Assembly: GCA_030535295.1 (NCBI GenBank)
Contig: JAUMXK010000016.1
Location: 1 to 34,506 of the forward strand
Length of the DNA stretch: 34,506 bases
Source: Eubacteriales bacterium
GTDB lineage: Bacteria > Bacillota > Clostridia > Lachnospirales > Vallitaleaceae
Direction: 5' to 3'
Shown: positions 8,725 through 16,508 of the stretch, piece after piece
Layout of the letters: the number at the start of each line of letters is the position of its first letter
Position numbering within the stretch: position 1 is the stretch's first letter
The notes under the pieces: model-generated
Database searches by the model: none
What the model was told of the DNA's origin: nothing
Seen by the model: only the letters and a program-made list of their open reading frames with translations
Translations under genes and position numbers: made by a program

Positions 8725-10017
8725 TCAATTCCCCTTTAGAAGCGGTAATTCAATTTTCATTTTAACGCAATTTTGACAGAGAATCTCCATTTTTCCGCCG
8801 AATTTCTCAATTTTTTTGCGTAAGTCCGCCAATCCGCCGGTTTCTTTAATCGAAGCGATTTTTAAATCGGAATCATCTTCCACTTCCACTTTCAGTACAG
8901 AATCCTGTTCGGTAATCCGAATTCGGACTTCTTCGGCCTGCGAATGTCGTACGGCATTGGTAATCGCTTCACGCATTGCACTGAGAACCAGATAGCTTAT
9001 TTTTTCCTCTTTGGGCAGTTCCCCCTCCAAGATAATATTACATCCGAACACTTGTGAAGCATCGATAAAAGGATTCGATGATTTTAAACTGTGTTCCCGA
9101 CCTTCGATATTCGGCCATTCCTTTTCTTCAATGACTTCCTGCCAAATTTCGATTGGAGATACTTCATTCTGATTTTCTAAAAACAGTTGCGTTGCCAATA
9201 TTGCTTTGCCAAACTTGGCATGGGTATCAATCTTTAAATTAAGAATCTCTTCTTCTTTTCTGGATTGAATTAAATCTTTTAATAATTTCTCCTGTTTTTT
9301 CTTTTGCTCCGTCAAATTATGATTTTTTTCCTGTAACTGATTGGAAAGCTGATAAATTTGAGTAATTTCATGGGCTGAAATTTCCTGAAAATGCGCCCCC
9401 TCAAATTGAAATTCCTTTTGCTCCACCTGCCATACACTATTGTCTTTGAGCCGAAGAATAATCTCATCCTCCGTAGAATCCGGAAGTGTAATCATATCCC
9501 TTTGCATATCCCGATTTAAAATATCCTGAATATCCTCCAGACACTGAAAATCTCTTCCCGTAACCTGAAAGACAAAATCATACATTTGTTTATTTACCAA
9601 AACCGGAATTCCCTTGGAGTTGATAATACTGATTGCTTTCGGCAAATTATCAAAGGCCTCTTTAATCGAGTTAAAACTGATTTCTTTTTTATATTTGTCA
9701 TAGTTTCTTTTGATATACCGTCCGGATACCAGCAATACAGCGGTCAAGAAAAGGATTGTCAAAATGACATTTTGCCTCGAACTGAATAGGGTAAAATCTG
9801 TAATCCCGATGTTCCACTCTTTTTCATATAGAATCTCAATCATCATAAACATTTGAATAGACGAAACAATAATCAGGCCGATAAAAAAAAGGACAACTTT
9901 TTTTCCGCTTTTATTTATAAATGCAATAATAATGCTTGCTACTTCCAAAATAATCGCGATAATATAAAAAATGGATAATAGAACTTGAAAAATCGTATTT
10001 ATCTCAATAAATCTCAT
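8725..10017 (-). CDS. Membrane sensor histidine kinase (NarL-partner type)
   Basis: A 430-aa kinase. Three hydrophobic segments occur at ~10-33, 41-62 and 83-98. A PAS-like region (~115-200) is followed by a coiled coil (~220-258). The segment around H266 (IDTHAKFGKAILA) sits where HisKA_3-type kinases carry the phosphoacceptor. The ATPase domain (~335-430) has an N-box (MREAITNAVRHS, N354) and a G-box (ETGGLADLRKKI). Kinases of this type phosphorylate NarL/LuxR response regulators, and one is encoded divergently at 12057. It starts 10 bp after the upstream membrane protein gene, so the two are co-transcribed. The signal is unknown. Confidence 0.8.
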   Translation of the reverse strand: MRFIEINTIFQVLLSIFYIIAIILEVASIIIAFINKSGKKVVLFFIGLIIVSSIQMFMMIEILYEKEWNIGITDFTLFSSRQNVILTILFLTAVLLVSGRYIKRNYDKYKKEISFNSIKEAFDNLPKAISIINSKGIPVLVNKQMYDFVFQVTGRDFQCLEDIQDILNRDMQRDMITLPDSTEDEIILRLKDNSVWQVEQKEFQFEGAHFQEISAHEITQIYQLSNQLQEKNHNLTEQKKKQEKLLKDLIQSRKEEEILNLKIDTHAKFGKAILATQLFLENQNEVSPIEIWQEVIEEKEWPNIEGREHSLKSSNPFIDASQVFGCNIILEGELPKEEKISYLVLSAMREAITNAVRHSQAEEVRIRITEQDSVLKVEVEDDSDLKIASIKETGGLADLRKKIEKFGGKMEILCQNCVKMKIELPLLKGN

Positions 10018-10027
10018 AATCCGCTCC

Positions 10028-11689
10028 TTATAAAATCCTCAAATTTATTTGCACATTATCCCTATCTTCTTCGTATATCTCAGAAAATAACGCCGTTTTT
10101 CCGCCGATTTTTAAGAGAATATCTGCTTCGATAAAACGATTAATCTCGCTTCCGTTTAGCAGAACGGATAAATTAAGATAATTTTCCTCCTCTCGAATCG
10201 ACAAGAATATATTCTTTAACTCCCGAAAAAAAACTTCAATCAAATCTTGAATACATTCATAAATAGCAAATGCCTGCTCTTTTTTTATGTTTCCTCCGGC
10301 ATCCATTTTCAGACCAACATTGACTCCCATCTTTTTCAGGTTGTTTAAACTTTCCTTAATGGTTATTTCCAAGTCTTCCCCGGATATTCTGTCCTGAGAT
10401 TCTGCCAGAAAAACCAGATTACTGTAACGCTTGATATAAGTAGCGTAAATGCTGATTTCTCTCCACTTTAATTCCTCATTTCCTTGTTGACGGATATATT
10501 CCAAATTCAACTTAATTTTATTCATTTGACGATTTGTCTTTTTATTAATCACATCATAGAGCCGGTTTTTCTCCTGCATCATAATTCTTTTCTCATCAAT
10601 ATTCATCTGATTTTGAATCAGCTGTATCTCATTTTCCAGTTTGGAATTGACGGTTTCCAGCTTTTCTATCAAGCCCAATAAATTATCCAGATTCTCCTCC
10701 CAAATGACATAACCTCCGGTAATCGGACTGATATAGAGCCGGCTTTTAATATTTCTGGAAATCATACTGTCTGTTTTTAACTGTTCAAAGCTCTTGGCAT
10801 CAATTATATTTTCCTGCCCGGAATAGTAATGGGTTTTCCCGTCCTTATCTACAATCCCCGTATTCCTTGTAGAGTACCTAAAAAACTCATTATACTTGGA
10901 GTTGGAGCCGATTAATCCAATCTGGATACAACTTTCCCAAAATGCTATGGTAGTCATACAGTAGGCTATCGTAATCTCAATAAATTGAAGAAATCTATGA
11001 TTTTGGTTCAGACTGTAAAAAATACTGTAAAACACATAGATAATGACAAAAATAAAGGGGAGATAAACCCGCTCTTTGCTGGCCGGAATTCTGGATTTTC
11101 GAAACATGATATAGATGGAGGCAATGGCAAAAGAAAAAGAAAAGAGATAGGAAAGATAATAAAACAAGCCATATCCATAGGTCATACCGGCATAGGTGTT
11201 GCCTTCAAAGACAAATGCCATGCGATGAATATCATTGGTCAGCACACCTAATATTATCAAAATAGCCGGAATCAGAAATAGTTTATCGCGAAGCGGCAAT
11301 TTAGAGTCTTCTTTTTGTCCCACCGTCTGTGCAGTATAATAGCTGAAAAGCGGAATCAACACGATAGGAATATAAAATAGATACCAAAGCAGATTCATTC
11401 CTTCGTACACCGATAAAACCCGATATTTTATTGTCCGAACAAATAGCCAGAAAAACATCAGAGCTCCTACGGAGATTAAATAGAATCTGATTTTTTTATG
11501 AATAATGCGGATATATATGGAAATAATCCATGCCAAAAGCAATGCCGTATTGATAATAAAATTGATAATAAACTCAATGTCAAACAAATAACCATTCGGT
11601 TTTTCCATTCCTCGAAAAATCCCCATTACAATCATCAACAGGGTAATCCCTATGTATTTTTGATGGTTCTTACTCCATATCTTTTGCAT
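10028..11689 (-). CDS. Polytopic sensor with degenerate histidine-kinase C-terminus
   Basis: A 553-aa protein. Residues ~15-265 contain seven to eight hydrophobic segments resembling the 7TM/8TM N-terminal module of some Bacillota histidine kinases. A cytosolic PAS-like stretch (~270-330), a coiled coil (~335-375) and a region laid out like a kinase core (~375-553) follow. The expected phosphoacceptor His and the N-box Asn are not seen; the aligned region reads YECIQDLIEVFFREL. It therefore looks like a pseudokinase co-sensor for the kinase encoded 10 bp downstream. GAGG precedes the ATG, and an extended -10 lies at 11739-11747. Confidence 0.65.
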   Translation of the reverse strand: MQKIWSKNHQKYIGITLLMIVMGIFRGMEKPNGYLFDIEFIINFIINTALLLAWIISIYIRIIHKKIRFYLISVGALMFFWLFVRTIKYRVLSVYEGMNLLWYLFYIPIVLIPLFSYYTAQTVGQKEDSKLPLRDKLFLIPAILIILGVLTNDIHRMAFVFEGNTYAGMTYGYGLFYYLSYLFSFSFAIASIYIMFRKSRIPASKERVYLPFIFVIIYVFYSIFYSLNQNHRFLQFIEITIAYCMTTIAFWESCIQIGLIGSNSKYNEFFRYSTRNTGIVDKDGKTHYYSGQENIIDAKSFEQLKTDSMISRNIKSRLYISPITGGYVIWEENLDNLLGLIEKLETVNSKLENEIQLIQNQMNIDEKRIMMQEKNRLYDVINKKTNRQMNKIKLNLEYIRQQGNEELKWREISIYATYIKRYSNLVFLAESQDRISGEDLEITIKESLNNLKKMGVNVGLKMDAGGNIKKEQAFAIYECIQDLIEVFFRELKNIFLSIREEENYLNLSVLLNGSEINRFIEADILLKIGGKTALFSEIYEEDRDNVQINLRIL

Positions 11690-11738
11690 AAAATTACCTC
11701 AATCTTAGATGAATCTTGGTTTGGCTGGTGTTTGATTA

Positions 11739-11747
11739 ATTATATCA
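11739..11747 (-). promoter_or_regulatory. Extended -10 promoter element for the sensor/kinase operon
   Basis: The minus strand reads TGATATAAT, a perfect extended -10, about 50 bp before the sensor ATG at 11689. It is one end of the 74-bp repeat unit; the second repeat copy carries the same element at 11892-11900. No convincing -35 is seen. Confidence 0.55.
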
Positions 11748-11812
11748 TAAAAAAGCACGAATGAGCCAAAAATTACTTCGTAATTTTTGGTCGCGTGGGC
11801 TCTCATATGTCG
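11739..11812. repeat. 74-bp direct repeat, copy 1, with 11-bp hairpin and -10 element
   Basis: Copy 1 of a unit repeated at 11892-11965 (153 bp apart) with few differences. The unit runs from an extended -10 through CACGAATGAGCC and the hairpin CCAAAAATTAC / GTAATTTTTGG to TCATATGTCG. Flanking AAAAGCACGAATG and CATTCGTGCTTTT (ending near 11882) form a larger inverted repeat around copy 1 and the intervening hairpin. Confidence 0.85.
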
Positions 11813-11818
11813 TACTTC

Positions 11819-11860
11819 GCCCAAAGAAATCTCTATGTATTCATACCATTTCTTTGGGCT
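11819..11860. repeat. 12-bp inverted repeat between the two direct repeats
   Basis: GCCCAAAGAAAT pairs with ATTTCTTTGGGC around an 18-nt loop. No T run follows on either strand, so it is not an obvious terminator. It forms the middle arm of the three-hairpin cluster between the divergent sensor and regulator genes. Confidence 0.75.
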
Positions 11861-11891
11861 CGTCCAACGCATTCGTGCTTTTTTCGCGGAA

Positions 11892-11965
11892 ATTATATCA
11901 CAAATATACACGAATGAGCCAAAAATTACTCCGTAATTTTTGGTCACGTGGGCTCTCATATGTCG
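11892..11965. repeat. 74-bp direct repeat, copy 2
   Basis: Second copy of the unit at 11739-11812. The -10 element TGATATAAT is conserved at 11892-11900, and the hairpin differs only in its loop (TCC instead of TTC). The spacing between the -10 and the start of the hairpin block is identical in both copies. Confidence 0.85.
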
Positions 11966-11985
11966 CAATTCGTCCTTTCTCGGTA

Positions 11986-12014
11986 TTGACCATTTGTAGT
12001 TCTAATGCTATGAT
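11986..12014 (+). promoter_or_regulatory. Promoter of the response regulator gene
   Basis: TTGACC (11986-11991), a 17-bp spacer and TATGAT (12009-12014) form a near-consensus sigma-A promoter pointing at the regulator ATG at 12057. Its near-consensus form suggests constitutive expression. Confidence 0.65.
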
Positions 12015-12056
12015 AAAAATGATTCCAACGAGATAATGATAAAGGGGAAGATTTGT

Positions 12057-12704
12057 ATGTCACAGGAAAACCGTTCTCTCAAGCCGAATATCCTAATTGT
12101 AGAAGACCAGTTTATCATCAAACAGGCCATTGAAAACACTTTAAACCAAACCAATCAGTTTCATATTGTAGCTTCCATCGATAATGCTTCTCATGCGGAA
12201 GCATACTGTAAAGGGCGAAAAATTGATTTGATTATTATGGATGTTTATACCGCTCAAAGAGAAAATGGCTTGGAGTATTCTAAAAAGATTAAAGCCGCTT
12301 ATCCTAGTATAAAAATCATGATTGCCACTTCCATGCCCGAACACAGCTTTATTGAAAAAGCCATCTCTTACGGTTGTGACAGTTTTTGGTATAAAGACAG
12401 CGGTTTAATCGAGTTTTTAAGTATCCTTGAGCGTACCTTAGCAGGGGAAAAAATTTTTCCGGAAAATACTCCCGAACTGGAAATCGGTTTTGCCAAAAGT
12501 ACGGAATTTACCGCCAGAGAATTGGAAATTTTACGTGAGTTGATGAACGGATATTCGCCGCAGGAAATTGCCGAGCATCTGAACATTGCCAAAGTAACGG
12601 TACACTTCCATATCAATAATCTTCTTTCGAAAACCGGCTACGATAATAAGGTAAAACTGATTATTGATATTGCGGATAAAAAATTTATTATTCCCGGATT
12701 TTAA
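12057..12704 (+). CDS. NarL/LuxR-family response regulator
   Basis: A 215-aa regulator and the only plus-strand gene recognised. The ATG at 12057 is preceded by AAAGGGGAAG, making it better supported than the in-frame codon at 12036. The receiver domain (~10-125) has the acidic pocket E16/D17, the phosphoacceptor D62 in LIIMDVYTAQ, Thr/Ser in IATSMPE and Lys in WYKDSG. The C-terminal LuxR-type HTH (~150-210) has FTARELEILRELMNGYSPQE and IAKVTVHFHINNLLSKTGY. It is divergent from the sensor/kinase pair and is the likely partner of the HisKA_3-like kinase at 8725. The paired motifs at 8681-8700 and 13383-13402 are candidate binding sites. Confidence 0.88.
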   Translation: MSQENRSLKPNILIVEDQFIIKQAIENTLNQTNQFHIVASIDNASHAEAYCKGRKIDLIIMDVYTAQRENGLEYSKKIKAAYPSIKIMIATSMPEHSFIEKAISYGCDSFWYKDSGLIEFLSILERTLAGEKIFPENTPELEIGFAKSTEFTARELEILRELMNGYSPQEIAEHLNIAKVTVHFHINNLLSKTGYDNKVKLIIDIADKKFIIPGF

Positions 12705-12710
12705 TGCTTA

Positions 12711-12745
12711 AGGACTCTGTTCCAAAATAGGATAGAGTCCTTTTT
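12711..12745 (+). terminator. Terminator of the response regulator gene
   Basis: AGGACTCT (12711-12718) pairs with AGAGTCCT (12734-12741), followed by TTTTT, directly after the regulator stop. Confidence 0.85.
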
Positions 12746-12831
12746 AGCGGCATTTCACTTTCCACCTCTTTTTTTCTTAACCAGTCTTTTAACTTTTATA
12801 TTCCCCCACCTTTCACGCATTCCTTCTTAGC

Positions 12832-13314
12832 CTACGCCCATGGATCTTCCTTTTTCGGAATCCGAATACTTGAAAGAATTCCCGGATATTCCCAAATAAA
12901 AAATTCCTCGCCCTTTTGTCTAAGTTTAATAAATCGTTTACTGTCGGCACCGCCGGAAGCAACCAATACTTTGACATATCCCGGTTCGACATAGGATTTG
13001 TCTTCATAAGTTTGAATCGTGAGCGGTTGATTTGCCGTATAATTATTTTCCGGTGTTGCTCCTTCAAAATAAGAATACGGTAAATACAGTTTATCGCAAA
13101 GTCGGTCAGCCAAGAAATTTTCTTCATACTTACTTAAATCAATCGGTCCTTTCAAGAAATTAATCATTTCAATGCCTAATTCTTTGTTTTCAACATACTT
13201 ACATAAAGCCAATAAAAACAGTGCTGAAACAGCATAGGGATCTTTTAAAGAGAAATTTCCCATGTTTCTAAATTCCTCCAAACTATCCGGTACTTTTTCA
13301 AATACATATCTCAT
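12832..13314 (-). CDS. DUF6935-like small protein
   Basis: A 160-aa cytosolic protein. The ATG at 13314 follows AAAGGAG by 8 nt; the frame is open eight codons further upstream. The pattern MRYVFEKVPDSLEEF, then ENFLADRLCDKLYLPYSYF, GATPENNYT and a C-terminal KKEDPWA matches, from memory, the DUF6935 family of Clostridia, whose function is unknown. No catalytic motif is evident. It is a single-gene unit bounded by terminators on both sides. Its promoter carries the same 20-bp motif and -10 as the SLH operon, so it probably belongs to the same response-regulator regulon. Confidence 0.7.
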   Translation of the reverse strand: MRYVFEKVPDSLEEFRNMGNFSLKDPYAVSALFLLALCKYVENKELGIEMINFLKGPIDLSKYEENFLADRLCDKLYLPYSYFEGATPENNYTANQPLTIQTYEDKSYVEPGYVKVLVASGGADSKRFIKLRQKGEEFFIWEYPGILSSIRIPKKEDPWA

Positions 13315-13356
13315 CTCTCTCTCCTTTCCTTCTAGCACTTTCTTTTTTGTAATCTC

Positions 13357-13402
13357 AATGTATCATCTTTTGCCAAGAAATACCCTATCTAAAAGTATAG
13401 GT
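13357..13402 (-). promoter_or_regulatory. Predicted response-regulator-dependent promoter of the DUF6935-like gene
   Basis: On the minus strand ACCTATACTTTTAGATAGGG (13383-13402) lies 17 bp upstream of the extended -10 TGATACATT (13357-13365). It matches the SLH operon promoter at 18 of 20 motif positions, in the whole -10 element and in exact spacing. The predicted start of transcription is about 36 nt before the ATG. Confidence 0.6.
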
Positions 13403-13417
13403 AGGAAGAAAATATAA

Positions 13418-13464
13418 AAATAGACCTTCTCGGTTAAAGCACTTTAACGCAAAAAGGTCTATTT
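13418..13464. terminator. Strong, probably bidirectional terminator after abgT
   Basis: AAATAGACCTT (13418-13428) pairs with AAGGTCTATTT (13454-13464), and GTTAAAG/CTTTAAC forms an inner stem (13433-13448). A and T runs on both sides allow use on either strand. It ends the AbgT transcript and insulates the DUF6935-like gene. Confidence 0.85.
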
Positions 13465-13531
13465 ATTCTGTTTATTAAATTCATTTACTCTTTTCTTTTA
13501 TCGAGTAAGAATACTTTCTAAAGCTAAGTCA

Positions 13532-15079
13532 TTATCTCATAAACGCATCGGGTCCGATTGGCAGTCCGGTAAAATACCAAATAACCATCAGCAATATCCA
13601 TGAGAATAAAAATGCTATCGAGTACGGTAACATTGTAGAAATCAAAGTACCGATTCCCGAATCTTCATCGTACTTTTGAACAAAGGTGATGATAACCGCA
13701 TAATAAGTCATGAGCGGAGATATAATATTGGTGGTGGAATCTCCAATCCGGTAGGCCAGCTGCGTAAACTCCGGAGTGATTCCCGCCAGCATCAACATCG
13801 GTACAAAGACCGGTGCCATAATTGCCCACTTTGCGGATGCCGAACCGATGAAAAGATTGATAAATGCTGACAATAATACGAATGCAATTACCAGAGGCAA
13901 ACCGACAAAACCGACTCCTTTTAAGAAATTGGCTCCACTCACCGCCAGGATAATGCCAAGTTTTGAGTAGAGAAAGTAGTTGATAAACTGAGCGGAAGTA
14001 AATGCCAGCACCAAGAAACTACCCATGGTAGACATTGCCTTACTCATGCCATCAATCACATCTTTGTCTTTCTTTACCGTTCCGGCAAAAATTCCATAAA
14101 AGATACCCGGAAGCAAAAAGAATAAACCTATGGTAGGAACTAAGCCGTCATCAATAAAAGGTTTTAAAGTAGTTGCTCCGGTAGGAGTTCCATTATCCAG
14201 AACCGGACTTCTAAGCCATCCAAACTCCGGAACCGTTAAGAAAAGCATTATCGCTACGAACAAAAGCGTGGAAACCAGCGCAGCTTTTAAACCTCTGGAT
14301 TCTTCTTTTGTTACCAGCATTGTTTCTACATCATGTTTTCCTTTATAAGCTCCCAGTCTAGGCTCCACAATTTTTTCGGTCACCCAGGTTCCTACAATGG
14401 TTAATAAAAAGGTGGAAACAATCATAAAGTAATAGTTGGCAGTTGCTTCAATCTTTACAGCCGAACCGCCGATTTTAATGGCTTCATTAGTAAGCCCTGT
14501 TAGTAATGGATCCAGCGTACCCAGAAGTAAATTAGCGGAAAAGCCGCCGGATACACCGGCAAAGGCAGCTGCAATACCTGCCAGCGGATGTCTGCCAAAA
14601 CTAAGAAATACAATGGCTCCCAAAGGAATCAATACCACATAGCCGGCATCCGAAGCGATATTGGAAAGCACACCCATCAGCACGACAATTGCAGTGATAA
14701 ACCTCTTCGGCGTACTAAGAACCACCTTTTTAAGGGTCGCATGAATCAGTCCGGTCTCCTCGGCAACACCTACTCCAAGCATTGCTACCAGTACTGTCCC
14801 CAAAGGCGCATAAGTTGTAAAGTTCTTGGTAAAAGTAACGAACATATAGCGAAGACCGGCTGCATTTAACAGCGACACCGCTTGCACTGTAACTTCCGCC
14901 TTCTCTCTGGCATCATAATAGCTCACGCCGGCTTTCAGGCGAAATGCAATCTCCGAGATCACAACCACCAGCACCGATAAAATGATGAATATTGTCGCCG
15001 GATGAGGGAGCTTATTGCCTACAACCTCCACCCAATTCAGAAAGCGATTGAAAAGTCCTATTTTTTTTGTTTTTTCCAT
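13532..15079 (-). CDS. abgT: AbgT-family transporter
   Basis: A 515-aa membrane protein with about 11-13 hydrophobic segments, the usual length for the AbgT family. Characteristic stretches include NKLPHPATIFIILSVLVVVI near the N-terminus, NIASDAGYVVLIPLGAIVFL in the middle, and ANLLLGTLDPLLTGLTNEA. The C-terminal SASAKWAIMAPVFVPMLMLA is followed by GDSTTNIISPLMTYYAVI. The family imports p-aminobenzoyl-glutamate (E. coli AbgT) or exports antimetabolites (YdaH, MtrF); which applies here is unknown. The ATG lacks a Shine-Dalgarno sequence, while a strong one lies further upstream in front of a five-codon GTG frame. It has its own promoter (15140-15168). Confidence 0.88.
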   Translation of the reverse strand: MEKTKKIGLFNRFLNWVEVVGNKLPHPATIFIILSVLVVVISEIAFRLKAGVSYYDAREKAEVTVQAVSLLNAAGLRYMFVTFTKNFTTYAPLGTVLVAMLGVGVAEETGLIHATLKKVVLSTPKRFITAIVVLMGVLSNIASDAGYVVLIPLGAIVFLSFGRHPLAGIAAAFAGVSGGFSANLLLGTLDPLLTGLTNEAIKIGGSAVKIEATANYYFMIVSTFLLTIVGTWVTEKIVEPRLGAYKGKHDVETMLVTKEESRGLKAALVSTLLFVAIMLFLTVPEFGWLRSPVLDNGTPTGATTLKPFIDDGLVPTIGLFFLLPGIFYGIFAGTVKKDKDVIDGMSKAMSTMGSFLVLAFTSAQFINYFLYSKLGIILAVSGANFLKGVGFVGLPLVIAFVLLSAFINLFIGSASAKWAIMAPVFVPMLMLAGITPEFTQLAYRIGDSTTNIISPLMTYYAVIITFVQKYDEDSGIGTLISTMLPYSIAFLFSWILLMVIWYFTGLPIGPDAFMR

Positions 15080-15139
15080 GTGATTTCGTGATTTTTATAA
15101 ATAAAAAGCCACTAATTCCTCCTCTCATTTTTTATTTCT

Positions 15140-15168
15140 AATATAATAGAAATATAATCATTTTTCAA
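15140..15168 (-). promoter_or_regulatory. Promoter of abgT
   Basis: The minus strand has TTGAAA (15163-15168), a 17-bp spacer and TATATT (15140-15145), 60 bp before the AbgT start codon. Confidence 0.6.
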
Positions 15169-15210
15169 GTATTTTTTAATGAAAAGTTGTAACAATATTC
15201 AAACATTTTT

Positions 15211-16377
15211 TCACGAACTTCTATCCGCAAATTTTCGGGCAATTTCTTCCCTATGTTCTTTCGAATCGGCCAATATAATATAGGTTACATCTCCTTGTAA
15301 GTCTCGAAAGGCATGCGGATTTTCCAAGCGAGCGACAATATTTTCTCCATACTCCTGATAAAGCTCTGCCTCCGAAACTTGATAGTCGATTTCAAATCTT
15401 CTGGTAATCATCAAGCACTCTTTTCCGTTATCTTTTTTTTGTGCAAAAGCATCTCCATTTACAATATCAGCATAGTCATCAAAAAGGCTTCTGGAATAGG
15501 CGTAATTATACATGTCCACCGCATAAGAACCCGGGGGCCGGTTATTGTACTCAATTGTAATATAAGAGCCGTCTGCCCGTCTGAAAAACTCTACATGGAA
15601 AAATCTTTCTGTCATTTCAAACTCTTTGATAATTTTCTGACCCAACTTTCTTAATTCCGGCTCGATATCTTTGGTCACAAAATAGGCAATGTCCTTTTCT
15701 TTAGTCAGCAGTTGCAAAGGAGTTGCCGAATACTCAATTCCGGACTCAAAAACAATATTTCCGTGTCTATCTAATAGACCGTCATAAGTCACGATATCAC
15801 CGGTAACAAAGGGCTCTAGGAAATAAGGGACTTCCGACTTAAATTGATTTTCAAACTCAGTGACATCTCTGTCTGTTTCCAATTTATAGGTAGCAGCTGC
15901 CCCTACACCGGTATCCGGCTTGGCAATCAGCGGCAATCCCAGATCCGAAACACCTTTTGAAATATCCGCTTGCTCTTTTATCAGATACCCCGGTACAACG
16001 GGCACGCCAGCCTTTTCAAACAGTTTCTTCATCTCGGATTTTTTGCGAGTTTTAAATAAATCATCCATTTTCAGACCCGGAACGTGAAATTGTGTTCTCA
16101 GCTCTGCATCCAGTGCCATCCAATACTCATTTTGCGACTCAATTCGGTCAATCACACCATACTTATAAAAGAAAAATGCTACTCCACGCTTTACTTCATC
16201 TAAATGATGAAGGTCTGAAACCTTGTAATAATCCGTTAGAGAGCTCTTCACTTTATCTCCGAGCTCATCATAACTCTCATTTCCGATTCCCAAAACAGTA
16301 AATCCCTTTTTAGCCAAAGACACGCTAAACTCCTGAAAATTCTGTGGATAATTTGGAGAAATCACAATATAATTCAT
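15211..16377 (-). CDS. ATP-grasp carboxylate-amine ligase-like protein
   Basis: A 388-aa protein of the ATP-grasp superfamily, which joins carboxylates to amines or thiols through acyl-phosphates. An N-terminal Rossmann-like region (~1-110) precedes the ATP-binding part: FKTRKKSEMKKLFEKAGVPV, PLIAKPDTGVGAAATY (glycine-rich loop) and YFLEPFVTGDIVTYDGLL. Near residue ~280, FFRRADGSYITIEYNNRPPG holds the metal ligands E and N typical of the fold. AAAGGAGG stands 5 nt before the ATG. It lies between AbgT and two esterase genes in one direction. The product is unknown; a dipeptide-like or amide-linked compound is plausible. Confidence 0.82.
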   Translation of the reverse strand: MNYIVISPNYPQNFQEFSVSLAKKGFTVLGIGNESYDELGDKVKSSLTDYYKVSDLHHLDEVKRGVAFFFYKYGVIDRIESQNEYWMALDAELRTQFHVPGLKMDDLFKTRKKSEMKKLFEKAGVPVVPGYLIKEQADISKGVSDLGLPLIAKPDTGVGAAATYKLETDRDVTEFENQFKSEVPYFLEPFVTGDIVTYDGLLDRHGNIVFESGIEYSATPLQLLTKEKDIAYFVTKDIEPELRKLGQKIIKEFEMTERFFHVEFFRRADGSYITIEYNNRPPGSYAVDMYNYAYSRSLFDDYADIVNGDAFAQKKDNGKECLMITRRFEIDYQVSEAELYQEYGENIVARLENPHAFRDLQGDVTYIILADSKEHREEIARKFADRSS

Positions 16378-16508
16378 AATAACCTCCTTTGTGATACGGT
16401 TGATAATTCACACTGTATGCCTTTTTCCCTTCTTATTTTCTTATTATCTTTCTAATTACAACCTTTACAACCTGTCCGCTCCTCTTTTCCAACATGGTTT
16501 ATCCGGTT

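Noticed and set aside
11705-11968. An 87-codon minus-strand frame containing the peptide RHMRAHxTKNYxVIFGSFV twice
   Set aside because: It is simply the translation of the 74-bp DNA repeats and the hairpin between them. It has no ribosome site and overlaps the sensor promoter.
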